Shown: positions 36,226-45,277, counted from the first letter of the stretch. The stretch: 64,000 bases of DNA from Bacillus sp. REN3 (GCF_017912555.1 NZ_JAERSD010000003.1:62001-126000), one strand, 5' to 3'. The notes: generated by a model not told the origin, from the sequence alone. Translations and numbers: made by a program.

Positions 36226-36609
36226 AAGCAAAAGAGATTGCTATTGGGATGCTTGTTATAGCTGATGAATGGGAGAACAGCCAGTGCGGCTGTTCTTTTT
36301 TGCGGTATATGGGTGGGGAGCGGCGGCGATTCCGCGAATTTTCGTCGAAATCACGCAAGAAGAAGGGTGATTCAGCGATTTTTTGTCGGAATCGCTCAAA
36401 AAAGGTCGAAATATCACAAACTGGAAAAAACAAGAGTAGAATGCCGGAAAATCGTTCCTTCCGCGATCGCGGCTTTATTGGCAATTTCACTGGTCGAGGT
36501 GGCGGGAAATCCCTTTCCGGTGACAGACTCGATCGCTGACACGATGACTTTCTTTTGGTTTCGGCAAGTTCCCCAAGCGTAACAAAAAAATCCGCCGGAG
36601 ACGGCGGAT
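36226..36609. other. Intergenic region with short direct repeats
   Basis: It holds two terminators (36274-36296 and 36588-36611) and two imperfect 41-bp direct repeats at 36328-36409, both starting GATTC(C/A)GCGA and containing TCG(A/G)AATC(A/G)C. No gene is supported. Confidence 0.6.
36274..36296 (+). terminator. Terminator after the sugar dehydrogenase gene
   Basis: A 9-bp stem AGAACAGCC / GGCTGTTCT, five-base loop, then a T run. Confidence 0.88.
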
Positions 36610-36611
36610 TT
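36588..36611 (-). terminator. Terminator overlapping the bshB2 stop
   Basis: A 9-bp stem AAATCCGCC / GGCGGATTT. On the minus strand it is followed by a run of T (plus-strand AAAAAAA at 36584-36590). The stop codon lies within the 5' arm. Confidence 0.8.
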
Positions 36612-37275
36612 AAAACTTATAAGTCCAGAAGCGTTCAAGGTTCAGCCAGGCGATCGTCGCCTGGTCGTTTGCCTTCAGCTTTTCGGCCATTTCGGCTACC
36701 ATCAGCTCAGTTTGGGAGCGGTGGGCTTTGATTGCCTCGAGCTTAACATCTGCCAGCGCACTGATATCGTTGACAATGTCAGGTTGTCCCAATTCCTCCG
36801 TGCAATTGCGCGAGAATGCGACCAGCTGAAGCTTTGGCCTTTCGGCTTCCGGCATTTTTCCAACAGCGCGGACGACCGCAGCCCCTGTTGCCTCATGGTC
36901 CGGATGGACGGAATAGCCTGGATAGAAGGAAATCACCAGCGACGGGTTCAGTTCGCTGATCAAGGAAGACATCAGGTCTGTCAGTTTGTCTTCATCCTCG
37001 AACTCAATCGTTTTATCGCGGAATCCGAGCATCCGTAAATCGGCAATGCCAAGCACCCTGGCCGCTTCCTTCAATTCCTGCCTGCGGATTTCCGGAAGGG
37101 TTTCCCTGTTGGCAAACGGAGGGTTGCCCATGTTGCGGCCCATCTGGCCAAGTGTCAGGCATGCGTAAGTAACTGGCGTGCCCATGTTTATATGGGATGC
37201 AATCGTTCCGGAAACACCGAATGCTTCATCATCCGGGTGGGGAAATACAACGAGTACATGTCTTTCTTTTTCCAT
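36610..37275 (-). CDS. bshB2: Bacillithiol biosynthesis deacetylase BshB2
   Basis: A 221-residue zinc-dependent deacetylase of the PIG-L/LmbE fold. It removes acetate from N-acetylglucosaminyl-malate, the second step in making bacillithiol, and may also process bacillithiol conjugates. FPHPDDEAFGVSGT gives the zinc ligands (HPDDE) and HPDHEATGAAVV the third histidine. The YojF-like gene 40 bases upstream accompanies BshB2 in B. subtilis, which separates it from BshB1. Confidence 0.93.
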   Translation of the reverse strand: MEKERHVLVVFPHPDDEAFGVSGTIASHINMGTPVTYACLTLGQMGRNMGNPPFANRETLPEIRRQELKEAARVLGIADLRMLGFRDKTIEFEDEDKLTDLMSSLISELNPSLVISFYPGYSVHPDHEATGAAVVRAVGKMPEAERPKLQLVAFSRNCTEELGQPDIVNDISALADVKLEAIKAHRSQTELMVAEMAEKLKANDQATIAWLNLERFWTYKF

Positions 37276-37315
37276 GGTAAATTTTCTCCTTTCAGCCTGC
37301 GGCGCGGCCCATGCT

Positions 37316-37663
37316 TTACTCGAAAGGCGTTGAGCTTATTTGCAGGGCGACCGCAAGCTTACCGTTGAAATCGTGCCCTGCCAGCAGAAGCCTTCCTTTA
37401 TCATCCAGTTCGTAATGGGTGATGCCTTCCGCGTATACCCAGCCCAGCGGAATTTTCAAAGCGGCCCGGTATGGTCCTTCACCGGTGATTTTCGCGCGTT
37501 CATACGTCACCTTTGCGTTGCGGATATAGGCGCCTGCTGAAAAAAACGACTCATTGTTATGGGATGCATACGCCCCGTTCGTCGTCTCGAGGTGGATAAA
37601 CACTTCTTTATCTTCAAAATTGTCCAGAGCATTCTGGACTTCATGCAAAATAACCGGATCCAT
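37316..37663 (-). CDS. yojF: YojF family protein (DUF1806), BshB2 partner
   Basis: A 115-residue protein, mostly beta strand, of a family found almost only next to bshB2. DNFEDKEVFIHLETTNGAYASH and GPYRAALKIPLGWVYAEGITHYELD are its conserved stretches. The function is unknown; a regulatory or structural role for the deacetylase is inferred from co-occurrence. The start follows GGAGGA. Confidence 0.88.
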   Translation of the reverse strand: MDPVILHEVQNALDNFEDKEVFIHLETTNGAYASHNNESFFSAGAYIRNAKVTYERAKITGEGPYRAALKIPLGWVYAEGITHYELDDKGRLLLAGHDFNGKLAVALQISSTPFE

Positions 37664-37861
37664 TCAATAAATCCTCCTTCCAGTCAACCCAGCACATGTA
37701 TATTAGCTGAAAGCTTCAGCCAAACTAAGTAAAAAAGATATTTCTATCTTACTAAAAAATATCCCGGAATGCGAAATCTACGCTTAGATCGTTTTTACAG
37801 AAAGTGTTTAAACTGGATATGAAGTGGAATAAGTGATGAACGAACGGAAAGGAGGGAAGCA

Positions 37862-38224
37862 ATGGAACACGTAAAAGCTTTGTTGATAAAAGGCATCATG
37901 ACATTGGCGATCCTCTTTCTTGTATTAGGACTTGAATATGATGCGGGCGCAGGAGACCTGCTGCTTATTACTCTCGTACTTGGAGCGGTATCCTACCTGG
38001 CCGGTGATTTGTTCATCCTTCCGAGAACCAGCAATAGGACTGCGACGCTGTCCGATTTTGTCCTGTCATTCCTGGTTGTTTGGGGAATGGGCCTCATGCT
38101 GTTCGGCCAGACCGATAACCTGATGGCTGGGGCTTTATTCACCGCATTCCTGATTGCCGGCGGGGAGTGGTTTTTCCACAGCTATATGGCGAACGATGTC
38201 TTGTATATCAATCGGAAGATATAA
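37862..38224 (+). CDS. YndM-like membrane protein (DUF2512)
   Basis: A 120-residue protein with four hydrophobic segments (about 8-24, 33-51, 64-82, 88-106) and the conserved SYLAGDLFILPRTSN and GEWFFHSYMA stretches of the DUF2512 family. The function is unknown. The start follows GGAGGGAAGCA. It stands alone, divergent from yojF, with a terminator just past its stop. Confidence 0.82.
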   Translation: MEHVKALLIKGIMTLAILFLVLGLEYDAGAGDLLLITLVLGAVSYLAGDLFILPRTSNRTATLSDFVLSFLVVWGMGLMLFGQTDNLMAGALFTAFLIAGGEWFFHSYMANDVLYINRKI

Positions 38225-38225
38225 A

Positions 38226-38250
38226 AGGGTGGCAGCAGCCATCCTTTTTT
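38226..38250 (+). terminator. Terminator after the yndM-like gene
   Basis: A 7-bp stem GGGTGGC / GCCATCC (one G-U pair) with loop AGCA and a T run. Confidence 0.7.
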
Positions 38251-38346
38251 TAGATGGAAAGCATGAAAATTGGCTTCAAGAACTTTCCGGATCCTGCGCC
38301 TTACTCCTCAGGCCATAAGGTTTCATGGGGAAGAGATGGAAAGCAA

Positions 38347-38373
38347 AAGAGGAAGCCCGGCAGGCTTCCTCTT
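38347..38373 (-). terminator. Terminator after pdxK
   Basis: A perfect 11-bp stem AAGAGGAAGCC / GGCTTCCTCTT, five-base loop, 15 bases past the minus-strand pdxK stop. Confidence 0.8.
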
Positions 38374-38387
38374 AAATATCATGGCGA

Positions 38388-39215
38388 TTATTGGTCCAGC
38401 TTGCTGCCTGCGCCAAATCTGTTGTAAGCCCCGTGCATGACTGGTCCGACGTATTGATTCAGGCGGAATCCGTGGCTGATGGCTTCGGTGACAAAGTCCT
38501 TCGCTACGTTCAATGCCTCATGGACTGTATGGCCTTTTGCCAGCTGTGCGGTGATCGCTGCGGCAAACGTGCAGCCTGCCCCATGGGTGAAGGTCGTATT
38601 GATTTTCTCCGATTCGAAGAGTGTGAAGTCTTTTCCATCGTAAAGCAGGTCGACTGCTTTTTCGTGGTCCAGCTTATTTCCGCCTTTGATCATGACATAT
38701 TTGGCGCCAAGCTCGCTGATCTTTGCTGCGGCCTGCTTCATGTCATCGATTGTGCGGATTGGGCCGGTCCTGGCGAGCTGCCTTGCCTCGAAAAGATTCG
38801 GGGTGACGACTGTTGCACGCGGGACAAGCAAATCCCTCAATGCTTCAGTATTCTCCGGCTGGAGTACCTCGTCTTCCCCCTTACATACCATGACTGGATC
38901 GATGACGACTTTAGCAAGACCGTGTTCGTCGATCATGCGCGCTGACAGTTCAATGATGTCCACACTGCCAAGCATCCCCGTCTTCATTGCATCGATACCA
39001 GTGGATAGAATCGTTTCCAGCTGCTTTTCAACCAATCCAACCGGCTGAGGGAACACCTCGTGATGCCAGTAATTCTTCGGATCCATTGTCACGATTGTCG
39101 TCAAAGCATTCATCCCATAGACACCAAGCTCCTGGAATGTCTTCAGGTCTGCCTGTATGCCAGCGCCTCCGCTTGTATCGGAGCCCGCAATCGTCAAAGC
39201 CTTCTTCATTGTCAT
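38388..39215 (-). CDS. pdxK: Pyridoxine/pyridoxal/pyridoxamine kinase
   Basis: A 275-residue ribokinase-fold enzyme that phosphorylates B6 vitamers to pyridoxal phosphate (the B. subtilis PdxK type, close to ThiD). ALTIAGSDTSGGAGIQADLKTFQELGVYGM is the substrate-binding N-terminus, VIDPVMVCKGEDEVL the centre, and TFTHGAGCTFAAAITAQLAKG the anion hole with catalytic Asp replaced by the GAGC loop typical of this group. A hydroxymethylpyrimidine kinase role is the main alternative; no thiamine genes are nearby. The start follows GGAGG by seven bases. A leader of about 190 bases precedes it. Confidence 0.85.
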   Translation of the reverse strand: MTMKKALTIAGSDTSGGAGIQADLKTFQELGVYGMNALTTIVTMDPKNYWHHEVFPQPVGLVEKQLETILSTGIDAMKTGMLGSVDIIELSARMIDEHGLAKVVIDPVMVCKGEDEVLQPENTEALRDLLVPRATVVTPNLFEARQLARTGPIRTIDDMKQAAAKISELGAKYVMIKGGNKLDHEKAVDLLYDGKDFTLFESEKINTTFTHGAGCTFAAAITAQLAKGHTVHEALNVAKDFVTEAISHGFRLNQYVGPVMHGAYNRFGAGSKLDQ

Positions 39216-39407
39216 ACTATTGCCTCCATTCTAGAAGTATAAAAAGCCCCAGGCCCATTCTCAAGTTCATGCATGAAACCGATGGGGGGACCTTGCCCCC
39301 TGCGGAAACCCTTTGAAGGATCAAGGAGCGGCCGGGAAGCAGTGTAGCTGCCGCATTCTATCACGCGATTCCAACAGGTCCGGCAGCTGAGGTCTTTTTG
39401 TGCTTTT
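39216..39407 (-). promoter_or_regulatory. Structured leader of pdxK, possible attenuator
   Basis: The leader contains an 8-bp helix (39346-39353 with 39381-39388) closing a 27-base loop, a GGGGG-caaggt-CCCCC hairpin, and a final hairpin (GATGGG / CCCAT arms with an inner TTCATGCATGAA palindrome) ending in CTTTTTA at 39245-39241. The last part looks like an intrinsic terminator 25 bases before the start codon. It does not match the TPP, T-box, SAM or FMN consensus I know. Confidence 0.45.
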
Positions 39408-39413
39408 CCTATG

Positions 39414-39441
39414 ATTATATCAATTTCCGGGCTTTAGACAA
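39414..39441 (-). promoter_or_regulatory. Sigma-A-type promoter of pdxK
   Basis: On the minus strand TTGTCT (39441-39436), a 16-base spacer and TATAAT (39419-39414). Confidence 0.65.
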
Positions 39442-39867
39442 AGATTTGGAATCCTGAGTGGCATTAATTAACATATGTCAATTTTGTGGCATTAAGACTT
39501 TGACGTGATGAAAGTTACTGTAAGAAAAAATGATATGGATTAGGATGGGGTATGTGAAAATATACCTATGGCTCAAAATAGGTGTTTTCTGTGGGAAAAG
39601 TCACAGTTTGTAAGACAATAGACAACTTTCATCTACAGTATTGTCACAATTGAAGCACCTAAAACAAGGAGTTTTCCAGTAAATTAATGTTATAGGGGTA
39701 TTTACACTTTTTCCATAGTGAAATTTATAAATATGGTTTCCAACTAATTTAGAGATTGTGATGATTTTAACAGTTTTAAGCCGCTGCTGATTTTAATAAT
39801 GGATGGGAAGAGCCAGGATGCGGCACCGTATTCCGGCTTATGCGTAACCAGTTAAGGGGTGAAGAAA
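39420..39867. other. AT-rich regulatory region before fdhD
   Basis: About 450 bases with no gene. It includes an FNR-like palindrome (39590-39605), the small palindrome ATTGTCACAAT (39639-39649), and a weak TTTACA...TTTATA pair near 39703-39731 that may be a promoter. Confidence 0.5.
39590..39605 (+). promoter_or_regulatory. FNR-like box upstream of the formate dehydrogenase operon
   Basis: TGTGG-GAAAAG-TCACA matches TGTGA-N6-TCACA at nine of ten fixed positions. It is about 263-278 bases before fdhD. Confidence 0.5.
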
Positions 39868-40662
39868 ATGACCAGGAAAGGCTGTCCCGAAGAATACCCG
39901 ATCAGCTTGAAGGTGAATGGGTATGAAATAGCTGTTTTCCAGCTGACAAACCAGGACCTGGAAGATTGGGCGTTTGGCTACCTTTATTCGGAAGGCTTGA
40001 TTGATAGAGCGGATGATGTTGTCACTGTCGAATTCAAGGAGAAGACAGGGACCCTAGAGGTTTCGCTTTGCAATAACTTCGATCCTGAACAGATGTTTTC
40101 GAAAAAGAAACACTATACTGCCGGCTGCGGCCGCGGGGTGACCTTCTTTTCGATGACGGATGTCAAGAATTTCAACAAAGTGCATTCCGATGACACGTAT
40201 TCCTTGACTTACTTGCTGAAAAAACGGGCAGAGTTCGCCCAGAATTCCCCGTTATATCTGGAAACAGGGGGAATGCACGGTGCCTGCATCATCCTTGAGG
40301 ATGGAAGCATCGAGGTAAGGGAAGACATCGGGAGGCACAATGCCGTGGATAAAGTCATCGGCCACGCACTTAGAAAGCGTTTGCATCCTGAACGGCTTGT
40401 CCTGCTGACAACCGGAAGGGTTTCATATGAAATGCTCTCAAAGGCAGCCAGATTCGGTTTTGCCATCATAGGCTCCCGGACAGCCGCAACAAAGCAGGCG
40501 ATCCAACTAGCCAGATTTCTGAACATTGAAGTCGTCGGCTATTTACGGGGGAAAATGGCGACTGTCTATACATCGGCTGGAAGGATCAATGATGACCTCA
40601 ATCCGCCTGCTGCCGCCGAGGAACTACTTGAAAGGGGGGAGGCCCAGCAAGTATTGAATTAA
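39868..40662 (+). CDS. fdhD: FdhD, sulfurtransferase for formate dehydrogenase
   Basis: A 264-residue protein that passes sulfur from a cysteine desulfurase to the molybdenum cofactor of formate dehydrogenase. DWAFGYLYSEGLI, ETGGMHGACIILEDGSIEVREDIGRHNAVDKVIG and TTGRVSYEMLSKAARFGFAIIGSRTAATKQAI are the hallmark stretches. The usual cysteine loop is reduced to TAGCGRG with one cysteine (Cys87) where E. coli has a CxxC pair. The ATG at 39868 follows AAGGGG by eight bases. It is 55 bases before fdnG. Confidence 0.92.
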   Translation: MTRKGCPEEYPISLKVNGYEIAVFQLTNQDLEDWAFGYLYSEGLIDRADDVVTVEFKEKTGTLEVSLCNNFDPEQMFSKKKHYTAGCGRGVTFFSMTDVKNFNKVHSDDTYSLTYLLKKRAEFAQNSPLYLETGGMHGACIILEDGSIEVREDIGRHNAVDKVIGHALRKRLHPERLVLLTTGRVSYEMLSKAARFGFAIIGSRTAATKQAIQLARFLNIEVVGYLRGKMATVYTSAGRINDDLNPPAAAEELLERGEAQQVLN

Positions 40663-40717
40663 AAGCCACCTGTGGGATTAGGGATGTTCTAGCAACTATT
40701 GGGAAGGAGAGAGAGAG

Positions 40718-43696
40718 ATGGTTGAAATCAACCTGAATCGCCGGCAGTTCTTGAAGCTGTCAGGTGCCACCGCGGCAACCCTGGCAGTTGTAGAGCTTGG
40801 CTTCAATGAAAAAGAAGTCCATGCAAAAACAAAAGAATTCAAGATTGCCAAAGCTACTGTAACACCAACCATTTGTCCATACTGCGCTGTGGGCTGCGGA
40901 ATTTTGGTCCATACCAAAAACAATGATGTGATATATACGGAAGGGGATCCGGATCATCCCATCAATGAAGGTACGCTCTGCAGCAAAGGGACAACAATCA
41001 GGCAATTGTTCACTTCAGAAAAACGCGTCCTGAAGCCGCGTTACCGCGCGCCAGGCAGCGATAAGTGGGAAGAGAAAGACTGGGGATGGATGCTTGATAC
41101 CATCGCCAAGCGCGTGAAAGAAACACGGGACAAGACATTCGTTGAAAAAGCAAACGGAATGTTCGTCAATAAAACAGAAGCAATCGCCAGCCTTGGCGGT
41201 GCCGCTCTGGATAATGAAGAAACGTATTTGCTCGCGAAAATGATGAGAGGGCTTGGTGTCACCTACCTGGAGCACCAGGCACGAATATGACATAGTTCAA
41301 CGGTTGCCGGTCTGGCACCTACATTTGGTCGTGGAGCAATGACTAACCATTGGAATGATCTGCAGCATACTGATTGTGCGTTGATCATCGGAGCAAACCC
41401 TGCCGAGAACCATCCAATCAGCTTCAGGTGGCTCTTGAAGGCAAGGGAGAACGGAGGAAAGATCGTATCGGTCGACCCGCGTTTCACAAGAACCTCATCA
41501 CAGGCAGACATCTATGCGCCGCTTCGGTCCGGTACAGACATTCCATTCATTGGCGGTTTGATTAACTATGCAATTGAAAACAATCTTTACCACAAAGAGT
41601 ATGTTGCTAAATATACAAATGCCTCCTTCATCGTAAAGGAAGGCTTCGATTTCAAAGACGGCTTGTTCAGCGGCTATGACGAAGCAACACGATCCTACGA
41701 CAAGGCGAGCTGGTCATTTGAAACAACAGAAGATGGAAAGCCGGTAATAGATGAGACACTGTCCCATCCAAGATCCGTATTCCAGCTGATGAAAAAGCAC
41801 TATTCCCGTTATGATGTCGACACAGTCGCAACGGTGACAGGTACGCCGAAGGAAGACTACCTTAAGGTAGCGGATGCTTTCTGTACGACAGGAAAGCCTG
41901 GCAAAACAGGAACGATTTTATATGCGATGGGCACAACACAGCACACGGTTGGAACGCAGAACGTCCGCTCATACGCTATGCTCCAGCTCTTGCTTGGCAA
42001 CATCGGGATGCCTGGCGGCGGCGTCAATGCCCTTCGCGGCGAGTCGAACGTACAGGGATCAACTGACTTCGGTTTACTGTTCCAGGATCTACCTGGGTAT
42101 CTTGGCGCGCCAAAAGAGCTTCCTGAGCACGCCACACTGGCAGCCTACCTGGAAAAAGAAACACCTAAGACAGGCTACTGGAGCAATAAGCCTAAGTTCG
42201 TCGTCAGTCTGTTGAAGGCATGGTACGGCCCGAACGCGACAAAAGATAATGAGTTCTGCTATCAATACATTCCAAAAGGCAACAAGAACTATTCCCATAT
42301 CGCCCTGTTCAACGCAATGTATAAGGGTGAGCTTGATGGGGCATTCCTGTTCGGAACGAACCCTGTCGTCGGCGGACCGAATGCCGGCAAGGAGAAAGAA
42401 GCGCTCAGCAACTTAAAATGGCTTGTGGCAATCGACCTTTGGGAGACAGAGACATCCGCATTCTGGCAAAAAGAGGCGGGCAGCAATCCATCCAAGATCG
42501 ATACAGAAGTATTCTTGCTTCCGGCAGCATCTTCCTATGAAAAAGAAGGAACCGTTTCAAACAGCGGACGCTGGATGCAGTATCGCTGGCAGGCAATCGA
42601 GCCTAAAGGAGAGTCAAAGGCAGACATGGAAATCATCCATATGCTGATGCTCCGCCTGAAGGCTTTGTACAAAAACGAAAGTTCGCCAGCAGCGAAAGCG
42701 ATCAACGCTTTGTACTGGAACTACGGAGAGCATGACCATCCGGAATTCGACGTTGTTGCCAGGGAAATCAATGGCTATTACATTAAAACTGGCAAACAGG
42801 TTGAAAACTTCGGCAGCCTTGCCGACGATGGATCAACCTGCTCCGGAAACTGGATCTATTCAGGCTTCTACCCTGAAGAAGGCAACCTGTCGAAACGCCG
42901 TGACAACAAAGACACAGGAATGGGCAACTTCCTGAACTGGTCCTACGCCTGGCCGATGAACCGACGCATCATTTACAATCGCGCCTCCGCCGATCCAAGC
43001 GGCAAGCCATGGAACAAGGATAAAGCCGTAATCTGGTGGGATGCAGCAGCGAAAAAATGGACCGGAAACGACGTTCCCGACTTCAAGGCAGTCGTCGCGC
43101 CAACAGAAGAAGGCGGCACGAAGCCATTCATCATGATGAAGGATGGAGTGGGGGGCATGTTTGCGCCAACGCTGAACGACGGCCCGTTCCCTGAACATTA
43201 CGAACCATTCGAAAGCCCTGTTCCGAATGCATTCTCAAGCCAGGAGTTCAACCCTACCATCAAGGTTTGGGATGGTGACTTCAACTTGAAGGGCACGAAG
43301 AAGCAGTTCCCGATCGTTGCGACAACGTACCGGGTGAGTGAGCACTGGCAGTCAGGTTCGATGACGCGCAACCAGCAGTGGCTGTCTGAATTGGCCGGCC
43401 ATATGTACATTGAAATTTCTGAAGAGCTCGCGAAGGAAAAAGGCATCAAGAACAAGGATCAGGTCATCGTCACTTCTGCCCGCGGCGAGGTCAAGTGTCA
43501 TGCGATGGTCACAAAGCGCTTCAAGCCGCATACGGTCAATGGCAAGAAAGTCCACCAGATCGGCATGCCTTGGCACTTTGGTTATAAAGGATATGCAACA
43601 GGGGATACAGCCAACCGCTTAACACCTCATATCGGGGATGCAAACACGATGATTCCTGAATATAAGGCATTCCTCTGCGATGTAAGGAGGGCTTAA
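40718..43696 (+). CDS. fdnG: Formate dehydrogenase-N alpha subunit, selenoprotein (UGA = Sec191)
   Basis: A 992-residue molybdo/tungsto-bis(MGD) enzyme oxidising formate to CO2 on the outer face of the membrane. The twin-arginine signal is NRRQFLKLSG. One [4Fe-4S] cluster is bound by CPYCAVGC plus the later CSKG cysteine. An in-frame TGA at 41288-41290 follows HQARI and precedes HSSTVAGLAPTFGRGAMTNHW. In E. coli FdnG the same stretch is NQARV-Sec-HGPTVASLAPTFGRGAMTNHW, so the codon is read as selenocysteine, the Mo ligand. A SECIS hairpin follows. Normal gene callers would split it into 190- and 785-residue pieces. The C-terminus EYKAFLCDVRRA is typical of the family. The start follows AAGGAGAG. 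Confidence 0.95.
41288..41319 (+). promoter_or_regulatory. UGA codon and SECIS element of fdnG
   Basis: UGA at 41288-41290. Eleven bases later GGU (41302-41304), bulged U41305, GCC, loop GGUCU (41309-41313), GGC and ACC (41317-41319) form a hairpin. E. coli fdhF has the same 11-base spacing, bulged U and GGUCU loop, which is what SelB recognises. Confidence 0.9.
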
Positions 43697-43697
43697 G

Positions 43698-44525
43698 ATG
43701 GCGGAATATGTAAAATTTGTCGATGTCACTAAATGCGATGGCTGCCGTGCATGTATGGTCGCCTGCAAAAACTGGAACGACCTTCCGGCTGAGCCTGAGG
43801 ATTTCCAGGGAAGCGTCCAATCCCATGCAAACGTGACTGCCAATACATGGAACGTTTTGTCTTTCATAGAGCATGAAAATGGGAAAGGAAACCTTGAATA
43901 CTTGTTCCGCCATTCATCCTGCTACCATTGCTCTGAGGCTGCCTGCGTAAAGGTATGTCCGGAAGATGCGATGCACTATACGGATTTCGGGACAGTCGAT
44001 GTCGATGCCGATAAATGTGTCGGCTGCGGCTACTGTGTCCAGAACTGCCCATTCGATGTTGTCCAGCTGGCAACTTACAAAGACAAGAATGGCAAAGAGT
44101 ACAAGAAAGCACAGAAATGCACGATGTGCGTCGATCGTCTTGAAGAAGGCATGCAGCCTGCATGTGTCACTACCTGCCATACAGGAGCGATGGAATTCGG
44201 CGATAAGGATGCCATGCTCAAGAAAGCAGAAAAGCGCCTGGCTGAAATCAAGGACAAATTCCCTAACGCGAATATTTATAACCCTCCGGGAGTCGGCGGC
44301 ACACACACCATCTACGTCCTTGCTGAGAAACCATCCGTCTATGGTATGCCTGAAAAGCCGAAGGTTCCAACATCAGCAGTAATCTGGAAGGATTACGCGC
44401 AGCCAATCGGCAAGATGATGCTTGGAGCGACAAGCATGGCGCTAGTTGGAGCATTCGTTTCCAGCAAACTGTTCTCAAAAGAGGACAAGGAACACAATGA
44501 GGATGGAGGTGGCAGCCATGAGTAA
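43698..44525 (+). CDS. fdnH: Formate dehydrogenase beta subunit, four-cluster ferredoxin protein
   Basis: A 275-residue electron-transfer subunit. Four cysteine groups bind [4Fe-4S] clusters: CDGCRACMVAC, CYHCSEAACVKVC, CVGCGYCVQNC and CTMC with the later CVTTC. A C-terminal membrane helix (MMLGATSMALVGAFVSS) anchors it, as in FdnH. It carries electrons from the selenoprotein to the cytochrome b subunit. It starts just after the fdnG stop and its end overlaps fdnI by eight bases. Confidence 0.95.
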   Translation: MAEYVKFVDVTKCDGCRACMVACKNWNDLPAEPEDFQGSVQSHANVTANTWNVLSFIEHENGKGNLEYLFRHSSCYHCSEAACVKVCPEDAMHYTDFGTVDVDADKCVGCGYCVQNCPFDVVQLATYKDKNGKEYKKAQKCTMCVDRLEEGMQPACVTTCHTGAMEFGDKDAMLKKAEKRLAEIKDKFPNANIYNPPGVGGTHTIYVLAEKPSVYGMPEKPKVPTSAVIWKDYAQPIGKMMLGATSMALVGAFVSSKLFSKEDKEHNEDGGGSHE

Positions 44526-45222
44526 ACAGCAAAAATCTGAAATTATGGTTAAGCGGTTCTCAAAAGGCTTTGTCTGGGCACATGCCGTAAACGCCATTTC
44601 ATTCTTTGCGCTTTACATCACCGCACTTCCGATGTATACAGAATGGTTCGACTGGCTGTATCCGGTTCTAGGCGGACCTGAGGGAGCGCGCCTGCTCCAC
44701 AGGATCTTCGCTGTCGCGTTCCTCACTCCGACCTTCATCTGGCTGATCATGGATCCGAAAGGCCTGCTGAACTGGGGCAAGGAGCTTGTGACATGGAAGA
44801 AGAGGGATCTTGAATTCTTCACTGAATTCGTCAAAGAACTGTTTGGCTTCAAGTTCAAGCATGTAAGGCAGACGTTCTTCAATGCCGGTGAAAAAATCAA
44901 CTCGATCATCCAGATTTTCACAGCTATCCTGATCATTGGTTCCGGCTTCCCGATGTGGTTCCCTCACTTATTCCCTAAGGGTTTGGTCCAGTGGGCATAC
45001 GTAGGGCACAATGTCGGCTTCGGATTGGCGATTGCCGTTGTTGTCGGCCACATCTACCTGAGCGTCATCCATAAGCACTCAAGACCGGGCTATACCGGAG
45101 TGCTTACCGGAAAGGTACCTGCGTGGTGGGCGAAGAGCCACTATGCAGACTGGTATGATGAGGAAGTCAAGAAAGGGAATTTCCCTGACCTTGATAAGAC
45201 AAACAAGAAAAAAGGCGCTTAA
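44518..45222 (+). CDS. fdnI: Formate dehydrogenase gamma subunit, cytochrome b556
   Basis: A 234-residue membrane protein with four hydrophobic segments and heme-ligand histidines (AHAVNAISFF, LLHRIFAVAF, GHIYLSVIHKH), as in FdnI. It takes electrons from FdnH and reduces menaquinone. The ATG at 44518 follows GGAGGTGG and lies inside the end of fdnH; a longer frame from 44446 would overlap fdnH by 80 bases. Confidence 0.93.
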   Translation: MSKQQKSEIMVKRFSKGFVWAHAVNAISFFALYITALPMYTEWFDWLYPVLGGPEGARLLHRIFAVAFLTPTFIWLIMDPKGLLNWGKELVTWKKRDLEFFTEFVKELFGFKFKHVRQTFFNAGEKINSIIQIFTAILIIGSGFPMWFPHLFPKGLVQWAYVGHNVGFGLAIAVVVGHIYLSVIHKHSRPGYTGVLTGKVPAWWAKSHYADWYDEEVKKGNFPDLDKTNKKKGA

Positions 45223-45277
45223 AGAGTCATTAAGAGGGAATGGCGGTCTGTAACAGGGCAGCCATTCCCTTAAAAAA

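Noticed and set aside
39216-39407. TPP riboswitch or T-box before pdxK
   Set aside because: The conserved TPP core (CTGAGA and ACCTGATC) and the T-box sequence are both absent. The structured leader is kept only as an unclassified candidate.
41339-43696. A separate 785-residue molybdopterin oxidoreductase gene starting at ATG 41339
   Set aside because: The ATG lies within a conserved stretch of FdnG with no ribosome site. The upstream part encodes the required Fe-S cluster and Tat signal; reading UGA as selenocysteine joins both parts.
44446-44517. Upstream start for fdnI
   Set aside because: It would overlap fdnH by 80 bases and has no ribosome site; the ATG at 44518 follows GGAGGTGG.
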